A stretch of DNA of 64,000 nt from Kingdonia uniflora (GCA_014058105.1 JACGCM010002112.1:124001-188000), one strand, 5' to 3'; shown: positions 22,701 through 33,993, counted from the stretch's first letter. The notes: a model not told the origin generated them from the sequence alone. A program made the numbers and translations.

Positions 22701-23215
22701 CGACTAGAGGTCGACGCCTCATTAAAAGATGAAGTTTCCATATCAAGTACAACTCTACAGATAAGGTTTGATCCTACATGATACTCCTCACGATTTGACC
22801 TACATACAGGTCCAGGTATTCCGTCATTATCTTTACATATACATCACCCACATACATATATTTTTCATATCACATTTTAAAAAATATATTAAGCAGATTT
22901 TTATAGGTTGTTGTAAATAGTAATTTTTTAGATTTGCATACCACAAGAAATAATTTTTAACAAAAACACATTCAAAGTATCTCAAATCATCTACTAACCT
23001 TCTATGTCGGAATATGAACCTGATGCAGTGCCAAATCCTTCCCTCACAACATTACTGTATAACCACCCTCGTAACTCAGTCTCTGCAACTCTCTATCGTT
23101 TTGATTGTTAATCACCCTCGATTAATTTCTTACAAAATTTTATACTATTTTTTTATTTTCTTACTCGTTGCTCTTCAAGTTTTCAAAAGTTAAGAAACGC
23201 TTGAATGAGGAAGAC
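19755..23215 (-). pseudogene. Antisense gene a4 of element A (coiled-coil, spliced)
   Basis: Transcribed against pol. The 5' exon near 23050-23000 ends before GTTAGT; the next begins around 22745 with METSSFNEASTSSRSAE. It reads FREFCKAKAFMG, then LEYGLSMPLNNLAKGIMNII, which resembles the plant 'gypsy-type transposon' domain. An internal deletion near 22225 joins this exon to the helical GIYLGLEEEKAELEKGKAEF, omitting sequence kept in C and D. Coiled coil follows (20875-20459 is open). The conserved C-terminus has ERNTLHDCL and NCMNSMET and a stop at 19755-19757. Stops and frameshifts make it dead. The relatives are the antisense extra ORFs of Tat elements such as Grande gene 23; function unknown. 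Confidence 0.75.
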
Positions 23216-23222
23216 GAAGTAT

Positions 23223-23309
23223 TATTTATATTTTCTCTCTCTAACTGCTGACATTTATTGGGCCTCACACGAGCCGCCCTCAGTTTTGTAACCGAGGCAT
23301 CCCTTCCAC
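23223..23309 (-). promoter_or_regulatory. Conserved upstream block and TATA box of a4, element A
   Basis: On the minus strand: GATGCCTCGGTTAC, AACTGAGGGCGGCT, GTCAGCAGTTAG, then a TATAAATA box at 23223-23230. The same order is found in elements B, C and D. An open frame of 90 codons (23161-23433) overlaps the block and is probably a by-product of its conservation. Confidence 0.65.
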
Positions 23310-23758
23310 AATTAATGTCAGACGTCTTACACCTTTTCGGCGAAGACACCTTCCCATCATTGCCCCCTGTCCTATATTTTAATATATTTTTATCTCTCTT
23401 TTCTAAATCTCCCTCTGACCTCCCTACACCCATGATAACTCAACACTTACACAGAATCAAACTTTCTCTGCCTTTTCACCAAAGATAAAATCAAAAGATG
23501 CATGATTTTTCTATTTTTTGCTTTATCTACTTATAGAAATACTGACGTCATTTCCAAAGTTCTCAGCATTTCAAAAATATTCAAAATCATTTTTTACAAC
23601 AGTCGCAAACAACATTCACAACAATAGAGGACAGATTTAAACTTCTCTCGCACTACATTTCTTTAACAATAATTTGAACTCGTATAATTACATATAGGAG
23701 TACCGCCCTTCACTGCATTCACTTCATTCTCATTACATTCTCATTACAATTTATTCCC
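23310..23758. other. Spacer between a4 promoter and a2, element A
   Basis: AT-rich noncoding sequence with no conserved ORF recognised. A TATA-like tctataagtag is on the minus strand near 23535. Confidence 0.4.
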
Positions 23759-24110
23759 TCACATATAATTGTACCTGAAACATCCCAAATGTCCCGGAGA
23801 GCCACATCTGATCAGTTTGCATCCATCAATCCTCACATCTTCCAACTCAATCTCTTCTTCTATAATTATTCTCCCATCCTTCTTTCAAGCTTAAAATACT
23901 ATAATCACTTACTTAAATATCTTCTCATAGAAGCGACATCCATATTCAAGTTCCCTACCCATCTAGTCTAAACCTTTAAACTAACACTCAATCACTGAAA
24001 GGTCAGCATCATAGTCTAACAAGCCAAAAACTCTTCCGCACTTCAGCTATCTTTAACGCCAACCGCCCCTCAGCGGCATAACAAATTCTCTCAGATCAAG
24101 TCTACACCAT
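23759..24110 (-). pseudogene. Antisense small gene a2, element A
   Basis: Starts MV-T-SERICYAAEG (two stops replace residues kept as R in relatives) and ends KLIRCGSPGHLGCFRYNYM before a TGA at 23759-23761. There is at least one frameshift in the middle. Elements B and C have the same protein with MVRTRSQ starts and an RCNY/RCNN end. The length, about 117 codons, matches B. Nothing known is recognised apart from the CGxxGHxG motif. Confidence 0.7.
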
Positions 24111-24149
24111 TTTTATTCTCTTCCACCTGTTTAAAGCTCATTTCCCCTA

Positions 24150-24157
24150 TTTATATA
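24150..24157 (-). promoter_or_regulatory. TATA box of a2, element A
   Basis: TATATAAATAGGGG on the minus strand, 40 bp upstream of the a2 start. Confidence 0.6.
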
Positions 24158-25002
24158 TTTTTTGAAATTACTCCAAATCCCTTACAATTCGTAATTATAT
24201 TAATACTCTTTTACAACAGAAAACCCTAGTATCCTGAGAAAAGTTATTTAAACTTATCTATCCACATTGACCTCAATGAATTCGACCTAGTCCATATCGA
24301 ACTTATTATTTCCAAATCTAATATTTCAGAATGACCTCCCTGAGCTCGAATTTCCAATTCTTGTATATTATAAATCTTCCACAGTTATCTCACTCCTCCA
24401 CTAAATCACTTAGTACAAAAATCAATCCTTCACATATTTCATGTTACAGACATATTTTTACAACTCGGTTACTATAACAGATTTTGAAGTTCCAATCTTA
24501 TACATTCATCATCTATTCATAAATCTTCGAATTATTCATAGCTCGATTTCAAGAGCTATTTTATATATCAACACAGAGTTTAAATAGCCAAATTTTACTA
24601 AGCTTAAATATAAATTAAATGTACTTTACAGATATTAAGTCTTTCAAGTACTTTATAGATAACATGTCTTTCAAAAACTCTGAAGTCAGTGATATTTCAC
24701 TTAAAGAATCTTCTGAAGAAAAATAGGCATTGAAAGTCACCAGATGTCCTTATCCCTTCACACCATCTTACTCTGACCAGAAACTGGGTTTGAAGGAAGT
24801 CTGGACATTAAAGCAATAGACTCAGTGCTTGAACCAACTCTTTAAACATAAGGTCTTCTTAGAGCCAAGAAACACAGATGGTACAAAAGCTAAATTCCAT
24901 TCTTCGTCTCCCTTCTCTACTACCACCGTCGCCTCCTCTATAACCACCACCACCACCACAGAGTTGGTAGAGATGAAGAGGGCCCGACCTTAGAATCTAA
25001 TT
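24158..25002. other. Noncoding spacer between a2 and a1, element A
   Basis: AT-rich, no conserved ORF. Near 24930 a stretch of CCACCGTCGCC and CACCACCACCACC repeats recurs, in inverse form, downstream of a1 in element D (58790-58830), so part of the spacer is conserved in the family. Confidence 0.5.
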
Positions 25003-25317
25003 CTATGTAAGACATCGACGCAACTTACCCACAGTTATACCAACTCCCGTATCTGTCTCCTCAACCTTGTCTTCCGCAAGGATGTGGAGATAACTCCAAC
25101 ATTGCTCGCCTGCCCAGACAACGTAATAAAATCTCCACATACAGTAAAAATCTTCCTCAGCTTCAACTGCTTCTTCGTCTGACATACCCTGATATATCGG
25201 TGGAACAGGAACAGGGGTGGGCATTTATAAGGACTGATCTTCAAAATATCTCAACTTCAACTTCTGCATCTCAACAGAAACTCTCTTTTCGTAAACCATT
25301 CTTCGGGTCTTCACTAT
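25003..25317 (-). pseudogene. Antisense small gene a1, element A
   Basis: Reading begins at ATA-GTG-AAG where relatives have ATG (D starts MVKTHS; here the Met codon has become ATA). It continues LKLRYFEDQSL, a stop, then PVPPIYQGMSDEEAVEAEED and FYCMWRFYYVVWAGEQCW. The open part after the stop is 73 codons. Closest relative here is a1 of D (PVPPTYRGLSG, EDFYCKWRF). Lost start plus internal stop make it non-functional. Function unknown. Confidence 0.7.
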
Positions 25318-25386
25318 CGTCAATAACACTTCCAGAAAATTTTAAAATAAAAGCGTACTTTGCCACAATCCTCAGTACAAGTACTA

Positions 25387-25394
25387 TTTATATA
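25387..25394 (-). promoter_or_regulatory. TATA box of a1, element A
   Basis: GGTTATATAAATAGTAC on the minus strand, about 70 bp upstream of the ancestral a1 start and 270 bp from the 3' LTR. Element D has GGGTTATTTAAAGAGTACC at the same place. Confidence 0.6.
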
Positions 25395-25648
25395 ACCCTC
25401 ATATTTAATGTGTAGGTACGTTTCCCAAGTGTCATCATTCGAAACAGACAAAACTCTCAAAGCCTCAGGCGTCGCATGCATCAATATTCCCATCATTATT
25501 CAATGTACAAATATCCTTCTTAAAAAATATACATTTTTTCATACAATCAAATTCACATTAATACTTCATTCATTTTCAAACTTCCATAACCCGTATACCC
25601 ATATACTCGCAAATTCTTTCTCAACCAAATCCACTCGTGACTTTGGTT

Positions 25649-25661
25649 GCGAGGGAACGAT
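25649..25661 (+). promoter_or_regulatory. Polypurine tract of element A
   Basis: GCGAGGGAACGAT directly precedes the 3' LTR. C has ACGAGGGGGATGAT and D has GCGAGGGGGCGAT at the same place. Confidence 0.7.
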
Positions 25662-26278
25662 TATAGGGTCCTATCCCTCAATCTAACCCAATTCGAGCTA
25701 TTTATAGTTTGAACTACCTCCATATTAGACTCACACATTCCACATGTGACATAAACAGTCAGCATTGACGTGTACACCATGGAATGGTGAAGAACGTGGG
25801 TCGAGCTCAACAGAAAAGCATAAATAAGTCAAATACACCTGTCTCTCACAAACTTAACAGTTGCTCAGTCAACTGCCACTTACCACATTATTCGGAGAAT
25901 GTGCTTCAACATGATAAAGAACTGTGGAGAAGGCCTATATAAAGAAAAAGTTCTAAAAGAGACAAGAACCAAGAAAAAGATGCAAGAAATCACCAAGGAA
26001 ACTATATTTTCTAGATTCTCAAATACCTAAACTTATTATTTACAAGATCAAGTATTTTAAGTTTAAGAGATCACTTATAATAAGATATCGACCTCAAGAA
26101 ATAAAAGTCACCATTGCAAAATCCCTTAACTCGAGGTTATGGTTTTTTAGCTATTCAGAGGTTTTCCACGCTAAATCACATGTGCCATTTCTTATTTCAC
26201 ATTAGTTTTTTGTCATAAGAACAATGGCGTAAGAGCTAATTCTTGGACATTTCGTGCTTATGGAATTAGGCCATTATA
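25662..26278 (+). repeat. 3' LTR of element A
   Basis: 617 bp, TATAGGG...CATTATA, aligned end to end with the 5' LTR. The terminal CA has become TA. The sequence after it resumes the second RNase H of element B. Confidence 0.88.
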
Positions 26279-27922
26279 GGAAGAATAGTAAGATTTGTTA
26301 CTATGCGGTACCCATCGCTAACAGAATGAGCAGATTCGATAAAGCTACACTCGATTACTTACCACGAGGGGAGAATTGCCATGCCGATTCCTTAGGTTAC
26401 TTAGCTGGGGTATTAAGTACAGAGGCAAGATACTTGCATATCGAAGTAATATAAACCCCCAACATCGATCCCACTTCGATATGCGTAATCAATACTGGGG
26501 GCAGTAAAAAGGAGGAAGATGATTTGAGGAAGCCTTTCCTCAAATATATTGGCCAGAAAAATTAATGTGATGGGCCACTTCTAGAAGATCCAAAGGAACA
26601 CAGACAGTTAGTTAAAAACTCTAAATGGTACACAGTACAGAAAGGTGATCTATATCAAAGATCGGTGATCAGACCCTATCTCAAGTGCTTCATGGGACAA
26701 GATGTTGATAGAATGTTAAGGATTTACATGAACGAACTTGTGGCTCCCATACCACAGGATATTCCCTAGCAAATAGGCAAAGGAATACTCAAGAAAATAT
26801 GATGCATGTCAGCGACATGGTAACAAAATATGGGTTCCTACACTTAAACTTCACGCAAATAAAGTATTCTGGCCCTTCAAACGGTGGGCGCTTGATCTCG
26901 TTAGAGAATTCCTTAATACACCGGGTAGCCACAAATTTTTACTCGTAGTAACAGATTATTTTATGAATTGGGTGGAAGGAGTCCCCCTTTGTAAAACTTG
27001 TGAAGAAGAAGTCATCTCATTTATTTAGGAGCATATTATCACAAGATTTGGCTACCCCTACCTAATTCGTATCGATAATAGGCCACAGTTCATTAGAGAA
27101 TTCCCAAACACACTGGGTAACTGCAAATTTTTAATCGTAGCAATAAATTATTTTACGAAGTGGGTTGAAGCAGTCCTCCTTTGTCGAGCTCGAGAATAAG
27201 AAGTCATCTTGTTTATTTGGGAACATATTATCACAATATTTGGTTGCCCCCACTTAATTTGGATCGTTCATGGGCCACAATTCGTTGGAGAAAAAGTAGT
27301 TGCGTTCCTAAACATATACAATATCATTCATTCACCATCAAATCAATACTACCCCCAAAGAAATGGACAAGCAGAGATCACAAATAAAATCATAGTGGAT
27401 GGACTCAAGAAGAGACTCTAATAAGAAAAGAATGGTAATTGGATACGAGAACTGCCGCATGTCTTATAAACCTACCACACAACACCAAGACAGTCAACAG
27501 GATGTTCCCTATTCCTACTTACTTATTGAACCTAGGCCATAATCTCAACGGAATATTACCATCCCGTCAAAGATAGCGAGCTCATTGATGAAGAAAATGA
27601 GTTTGAATTAGCATGTAATATGAACTGGATTGATAAAACACGAGCTCGAGCTGTAGCCAACTTGGGTCAATATCATCATATGCTAGCCAATTCATACAAC
27701 TTGGGGGTTCGGAGTCATGGGATTCAAATCAATGACTTTGTACTCTGAGAAATTTCCAAAAATAGAATGGAGTTACATGCTGTGAATCTCACAAAGAACT
27801 GGGAAGGTCAATTTTTGGTAGTAGGACGAACTTGTCTTGGATCCTATTACCTCATGACAAAAGATGACATCAGGATACCCTATCCTTGGAATACTAGGAG
27901 GTTGAATAAATACTATCACTAA
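26279..27922 (+). pseudogene. Tat element B, right piece: second RNase H end and integrase
   Basis: Resumes with KNSKICYYAVPIANRMSRFD and LDYLPRGENCHADSLGYLAG. Integrase follows with RWALDLVREF and YFTKWVEAV, then YYPQRNGQAEITNK, and ends KYYH-stop at 27920-27922. Two rearrangements stand out. Part of the N-terminal zinc domain is lost near 26775. A segment of the catalytic core, 26903-27094, is repeated at 27095-27286. Stops are frequent. Confidence 0.85.
26903..27286 (+). repeat. Tandem 192-bp duplication in integrase of element B
   Basis: Both copies begin AGAGAATTCC and encode REFxNTxGxxKFLxV...NWVE/KWVE...EHIIT.FG.P. The second starts at 27095 inside the QFI codons of the first. They differ at roughly one base in four or five by eye. 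The period is 64 codons, so the frame is kept. Confidence 0.85.
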
Positions 27923-28152
27923 CTCCCTATTTTCCAAGCACAAGATACATTTACTATTATTCTTTACATTCAAAAAATGAGACTCAAATCTCCAATAGTA
28001 TGAACATTCTTTTCTCATCAATGAAAACTTTTCAATTTTTGCCCCATATAACTGTCTACTATTATCTACATGCATATATACATCTACATGCATTTCTAAT
28101 CGAATGGTAAAAACAAAAGGTCAAACTAGCTTTAACATAATCGAACTCTACC
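27923..28152 (+). other. 3' region of element B with one hairpin monomer
   Basis: After the integrase stop: ATGAAAACTTTTCAA (about 28021), then one copy of the hairpin repeat near 28104-28140 (AAAACAAAAGGTCAAACTAG). Confidence 0.55.
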
Positions 28153-31100
28153 ATTACAAAAATATAAATACTTCAAAGTTTCTTGACATTGGGATCTTTA
28201 GGTTTTGAACTCGATGAACTCCCCCCAACTTCTGGGGCTCGAGCTAAAAAATATTCTTTTGCTCTCAAAACAACTATCTATCTACCTAATTCTACTCGTT
28301 CCTTCGTAATGTGGCCAATATCAGTTTCCATGTGATTCAAACAGTTACTACGATCTGTGCCAACCTTACAGATTCAACCCTTGAACATCAAGCAATCATG
28401 CAACACATCCCTTTCCTCCTTAATCCTCTTCACTTCTCTCACAAAATATGTCATAACTGTTATTATCTCCCTTGTATGTATCCCTCCCGCAGTGAGTCTA
28501 TATCTATTCGGTACATTTAGTTCTATAAAATTCCTATGTATAAGCTGATAATGTTTGTCCTCCTTTGCGTAGTAAATTTTTTTTCCGCTCCAAGCGTTCC
28601 TCAAATCCGCTATGAGGCCATTAAAATTCTTGAACGTCTCTACAGATTTACCCATTTTAACCTGGTTTTTCATTTTATATTCAGTTAACTCCTGTACTTT
28701 ACTTTATGACAGCAGCAACTTTGCCTCCTATTTTTATAACTTTATTGAAGTTCCTTTCACTAATTCGAGCATTATTCAAAAGTTCTTCACTATTAATAAC
28801 CCGATCATTCGACTTCTTGACGGAAGCTCAAACAAATACTAAATCTAACTCTAAACTTTTGATGCAATCTTGAGCACATATAACATCACTATGTTTCTTA
28901 GTCAATCTTTCCACCAATACCCCGAGCAGTTAATAGTTATGCCTCCAACTTCTGTACTCGTCCAGCAAGCTTATTTATATAAGTCTACAAACTAGTAATA
29001 TTATCCTCCCTTTTCTTTAAAAGTTTGTTCAACTTCTCAACATTATCTTGAACACTCGCCAGCTTATTTTGATTTCCCTTCGTCTACTCTGTAAGGCCCC
29101 TCACCATAATTTGTGACTGGGTCAATTTAAGCTCCATTTTCATGTTTAACTCCACAAAATTTTCCAAGGCTTCACGAGTATTGGTCAACTTAAGCGCGAG
29201 TTTCTTATTTGTATCGGTAAGAGCTTTTACACGATCTTTCACCGTTTTTAGCTCGACCTACATAGCAGTTCAATCTATTATTACAAAATCGGGGAATAAT
29301 CCAATATACATCTTATATAACAAAACAAACACAGTTCACCAAGATAACAGTTTACATAATTGCCAATTACAATTCTTATAGTCTTAGGTCATATATGTCA
29401 TAGACACACCAACACGAGCTGATACTTCTTTAACTTTCAAGCTATGTAGGTTCCTCGCTCTGGTGGCCATACGTCCTACAATCTCAGGATCTGGATAAAT
29501 ATGTCGATCTTCTAATATTTAAGGTACGCCTCTTTTAACCCTTTCTTACTGTCTAATTCAGCTTCTAGAAAGATGGCCAACTTCATTAGGTCTTTTGTTG
29601 CTTATGGCATATTTTCCCTAATACGAACAGGAAGAAAAGTTTGAATTTTTAAGTACCTACTCCTATCTTTCCTAACTACCCCATCCTTCTCAATTTTATC
29701 TTTGGCCCATCCTAAGGAAGCAGTACACAAATTTTTCTAATGATATTTACTAAGTTCTTTATATTTTCTAACCTAAGCCTCTGTACATCTAACCATGAGA
29801 GCTGTTGCATACAAAGTATTTTTCTCCTTAGTAAGCTCTTTCATTAACTCCATAATTGTAAGGCGTAGTTCGTTAAGTTCCTACACATGACAATTTATTT
29901 ATTAATACAATATAAACAAGTTTCATAAAACTACTATTCCATTAAACTAATGCAACACAAGTCTCTTTTCAACAACAACTGAAATTTTATACAGCATTAC
30001 ACACAAATCTTAATCTACCTTCTCCTAGTCATCCACTTCTTGGTTGTCAGCCTGAGTTGTACGAGTAATGTTTTCCATCCTTGACGCAGCCTTTGGAGGT
30101 GGAGTCCTCCCTGCTTTAGAATACTCTTCTCCATATGGCCTCTTGACATCCGCAGATCGACCCTCCATAATAGCCAATACATCAGCATAAGTGTAGCCAT
30201 TATCCTAGAGCCATTGGGCTTGATTATCCCGGGCAGCAGCCACCTCATTGATATGTTGAGTAGAATCAATCCCAACCTTGTCCACTATTCCTTGGAACGA
30301 AGTTTTAAAATTTGTAATTTCCTTGATCGATTGCGCCTTCGCCTCTGCCAGCTTAGCTCGCTCATTTTCTACCTCTTTCTAGTGCTTTTCAATTTGCTCC
30401 TCAAACTCTACCATCCGACCCCGCGTCAATTTATTCCCATCCTCAAAACCAAAGCAGAGACCTCTCAGAACATTCAAAACCTATGCAGGACATTACAAAC
30501 ATCAAGTTTGAGAATGTTAAATAAATAATAGTAGCTAAAGGATCACAACTTACCCTACAAAGCTCAAGATTCACCGAAGACTTTATAACATCAACATCCT
30601 CCAAAACAGCAGCCTTGAACTTGTTTTTTAGAATGAACAAATCATCCTCAATGCTCGGTACCACAACATCATCCTTCAACTCGTACACAATATGAGGAGG
30701 TGGTGGATTATCATCCAGTTTTATCTTTTTTGAGCCAACCTCAACCTTAGTACCTTCTGCGATCCTAGAGATCGAAGCATAATTTTTCTTATTTCTCTTC
30801 TTCGAGGCCTTTCGGCTTGTGTTTCCCGAGTTGGCCCCTGCAGCCCGCGGCTTCACAGCTGGTAGTAGGGCTCTAACAAATGTGGGAACTGCCAAACCAA
30901 TATCCCCTGGTGTGTCCCACCTAGCTGGAGACACCACAGAAGAAATGCTGAAACCTGTCATTTTCTTCTTAGCCTGAGATTTTTAGACCTTAAGAGATTT
31001 GCTGTTGATTCTCTTACTCTTGATTATCTCTAGCTCATCTAATATAGCTTAAAGCTCGACTCCATCTCAAGCTACTATATCAATTAAGGATTCTTCTTTC

Positions 31101-32600
31101 TTAACAGAAGAACGAGGATCTGTATACAACATAATATATTATCAAACACAGAGTACCATAAACATATATAGTTTAAAGTCAGTAAGATCTACTTACGTTT
31201 CTTAAATGGTTTATGTTCAAGATCCAGGGCATCCTCATCAACTCGCTGGAGACACTCGCCTCTCACCCACAATAAATTATCATTCCACACTTTTCTAGTA
31301 GAATTTGTTAACTTAACAGAAGAAGTAAGCACTCCCAGTAGCGCCGAAGTATTTCACATTATAATACTTTAACACATCTAATGAAGTTAATCATCTTTAT
31401 TTCCCCTGATTGGCCCACTTTCTATTTAAGGTCTCACATACACAGATCACCTCGTATATGTTACCATTCAACTGGATAGGGTAGGCGTCAATCCCATTCA
31501 TGATACCTTTAACAAAGTTGCTTAAAGGCACCACTAATCCAGGTTTAACTTGGACAGATAACATAAAAACCCTCCCCCAGATAATCTTACTCGACCTCAT
31601 TGAAGTATTCAATGGAAACAGATTCCAGAATCTCCTTATGAGCTTTTTCAAACTCCAAATCAGACAGCCAAAGAAAATATATTATTCCCCTTCTTATCAA
31701 AATACTCCATAAGCGATGTCCCACCATACTCCATAACACCTCCCCATATACCCTTTATACTACTTTTACATTTACAAAACTCCCTTAAAATATCTGAACC
31801 TACAGGATAGCGATGAAGGTTACCAGGAAAATCAAGAAACTTGACTTGATCCTCCCCATCACCACCACTCTCTAAATTTCCTTCCTCTTCCTTAATAGAC
31901 AAGACTACAGCATCATTCGATCTAATACTTCTCTTCTTGACCATGGTGGAGATTGCACCCTAAAATCCTGCATTTTCCTCAGCAATCGATTGACCTGAGT
32001 CAAAAGATCTATTTCGAACAAAGAGGTCGACACATAAGGAAGTCTATTTATTTATTCTTTCGCACGTATCTGCACCTATATACTGGGCCAAATATTTCAA
32101 TTAAGATATATATTTTTCCCTGATTCTTGTGATTCCAGTAAATAAATAAAAGACATATATAATGTAGGTATTTAAAATTATTTTGATATATTTCTACAAC
32201 ACTTATTAGTATACCAAGTAGAACAACAAATTTCAATACCCACTATTTCCTCATACAGTAAATGACAAGACTTTACAAATATAGATAGTCTTCAAAATTC
32301 AAATCCCAGATAAGAAAAGTCATCAAAACTCATATCAAAGTAATTTTCATAAAACATACAGAAATTAAAGCAAAACACTACTAACCTATAATGGCAGACG
32401 ATGAATCTGGTACAAAACATGCCTCCTCCTTCATAGTGATCTTCGGTAACACAGAATCTAAGTCCTCAACAAAGAAAATAGTATCTTCTTTCTATAAACG
32501 ATGGCAAATCTCTGGATTTTCCTCACTCAAAACTTTACAATCATGAGTTTTTTTTCTCTCTCTAGAGTTTTTATTTTCTATTTTCTGTAAACGTTTGGAA
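28153..32600 (-). pseudogene. Antisense gene a4 of element B
   Basis: Starts downstream of a TATA box at 32617. Exon 1 ends near 32394 with MKEEACFVPDSSSA before GTTAGT. Exon 2 begins MVKKRSIRSNDAVV (31944) and reads FLDFPGNLHRYPVGSDILRE and VVPLSNFVKGIMNGIDAYPI. An intron at 31120-31196 has GTAAGT and TATACAG borders. Downstream (30961-29100) is basic and then helical. The conserved end reads ERDVLHDCLMFKG and NCLNHMETDI (about 28400-28310). There are numerous stops; dead. Relatives in A, C and D share the architecture. Confidence 0.75.
31120..31196 (-). other. Intron of a4, element B
   Basis: Minus-strand donor AAAC|GTAAGTAGATC and acceptor TTGTATACAG|ATCCTC, 77 bp. Element C has the same intron with the same flanks (83 bp), and D has a related one (81 bp). 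Confidence 0.7.
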
Positions 32601-32616
32601 GAATAGAGGGAAGGGC

Positions 32617-32703
32617 TATTTATATTATTCTTTTTCTAACCGCTGGCAGTTATTAAAACTCGTGTAAGCCGCCCTCAGTTTTCCAAATGAGAAGTCTTTT
32701 CTA
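32617..32703 (-). promoter_or_regulatory. Conserved upstream block and TATA box of a4, element B
   Basis: Minus strand: GGAAAACTGAGGGCGGCTTA, ACACGAG, AATAACTGCCAGCGGTTAG, then TATAAATAG at 32616-32624. Same order as A, C and D. Confidence 0.65.
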
Positions 32704-32781
32704 CTTCCTATGCTAGTCCACTCATGCCTTTTAGGAAGAGACAATCTTTCATTATTACCACCACACTTAGCATTAAATGCA

Positions 32782-32813
<32 letters not shown>

Positions 32814-33116
32814 TTTTCACTCTCTTCTACTCCCCCTCCCTTTAGAGCTCTCCACATCCCTCATAATAAAAATCACTGCACATGCACTCGGCCTACCAAT
32901 TCAAATCCTTTTTCTAGAGCTACTGCTATCAAAATTCTGCATAGCACAACCCAACTTATTTATGCTCCCTTCGACGATACTACCAAAGCAAACAATATTT
33001 TAAAATTTAAATAGATTCCATATTTAATCAGGAGACAAATAAGCAAAATTGAAATAGTAAATATTATTTCTTTAAAAACAACTTTACATTCATTCAAACT
33101 GACAAAACGCAAACTC
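32704..33116. repeat. Spacer with CT microsatellite
   Basis: Holds (CT)n with small breaks at 32781-32812, continuing CT-rich to about 32840. On the minus strand this is a GA tract 165 bp upstream of the a4 TATA box. No conserved gene is seen. Confidence 0.6.
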
Positions 33117-33470
33117 TCAAAAGTAATTACATCTAGAGTATCCCAAATGACCTGCAATACTACATTTGATCACCTCACCACCAACAATCATCTCATCTTC
33201 ATCAATAATCTCATCCAAAGCAATCTTCCTTATAACAATCTTTCAAGCTTCTGGGTCAACAATCATGTCACAAAACACATCACTCCAAAAATGTCGATCC
33301 ACCTCGATATCTCTCTCCCTTGATGGGAATCCTTCAAGATGTAACATAGGCACGGGCAACTCGACATAATACCTGAGGCACCCAAACAACCATTCATGAA
33401 CTTCTGCTACTTTTATTGCCAAATGACCCTCAACTGCACGATGAACCTTTTGAGAACGAGTCCTCACCAT
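33117..33470 (-). pseudogene. Antisense small gene a2, element B
   Basis: The best preserved a2. It starts MVRTRSQKVHRAVEGHLAIK and is open to EA at 33243, where one TGA interrupts. The same frame continues KIALDEIIDEDEMIVGGEVI and KCSIAGHLGYSRCNYF to a TGA at 33117-33119, 117 codons in all. Only this single stop separates it from an intact frame. No signal or membrane segment. Its end has a CxxxGHxGYxRC pattern that resembles half a zinc knuckle. Function unknown. Confidence 0.75.
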
Positions 33471-33503
33471 GTTCGCTAGTTTAACACTTTGGTCTACTCC
33501 CTT

Positions 33504-33511
33504 TATTTATA
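33504..33511 (-). promoter_or_regulatory. TATA box of a2, element B
   Basis: TCTATAAATAAAGGG on the minus strand, 34 bp upstream of the a2 ATG. Confidence 0.6.
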
Positions 33512-33759
33512 GACATAGAGTACGATAGAATGAAATTACATTTTTATCTCAAAAATATACTAACTAATAATCCTCACAGGTGTCACCATTATCTACCCTA
33601 ACAATGCAAATACTTATCAACTATCAACTTCAGCTTGAGTAATACATACTTATTTTTGTCATACGAGCTCACTCTTTTCTGCAGTTCGATACATGATTGT
33701 TTACACATTATACTAGCATATCATATAGTTAAGAGAGATTAACACTTTCATTTTGAGAA

Positions 33760-33993
33760 AAATGTTTATATTATCTAAAAGAAGGGGGTTATTTCCTATA
33801 CTAATTATAGATAAAATAAATGTGAGGCCTCTTCGAACGAACGCTAACCACTTCGTCCTCCATCAAGATAGCCTACTCTGCAAGAAGACGAAGACCTTCC
33901 CTGCGACACTTATCCGTTATCACCAAGTAGTGAAAATGGACCATCTGGTAGTAGTTCTCATCAACCACTTCTACTTCCTCATACGCTATATTA
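33760..33993 (-). pseudogene. Antisense small gene a1, element B (5'-truncated)
   Basis: The minus strand reads INIAYEEVEVVDENYYQMVH then FHYLVITDKCRREGLRLLAE, aligned with EAxEAEEDFYCxWRF...LAED of a1 in A and D. The upstream end is cut at about 33993, where the end of an LTR is joined. The start, promoter, purine tract and most of the LTR are missing. The plus-strand frame across it is a shadow. Confidence 0.65.

Larger units (their letters stand above)
12908..26278 (+). mobile_element. Tat element A, complete, nested in element B
   Basis: A 13.4-kb Ty3/Gypsy element with LTRs of 619 and 617 bp, a primer site, gag, protease, RT, two RNase H domains, integrase, a tandem-repeat 3' region, an antisense gene module and a purine tract before the 3' LTR. 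It splits the second RNase H of element B: QYIK before 12908 continues as KNSK after 26278. The flanking 5-mers TAAAG (12903-12907) and GGAAG (26279-26283) share the last three bases, consistent with an eroded 5-bp duplication. The two LTRs differ at roughly one base in eight by eye, so the insertion is old. Confidence 0.88.

Noticed and set aside
23161..23433. A third small antisense ORF (MGVGRSEG in A, similar frame at 60154-60366 in D)
   Set aside because: The conserved part coincides with the promoter block of a4. B and C lack the frame, so nucleotide conservation rather than coding explains it.
32781..32840. CT microsatellites (also 47447-47485) as functional elements
   Set aside because: Simple repeats; only the position upstream of the a4 promoter in B is of note, and A, C and D do not share it.
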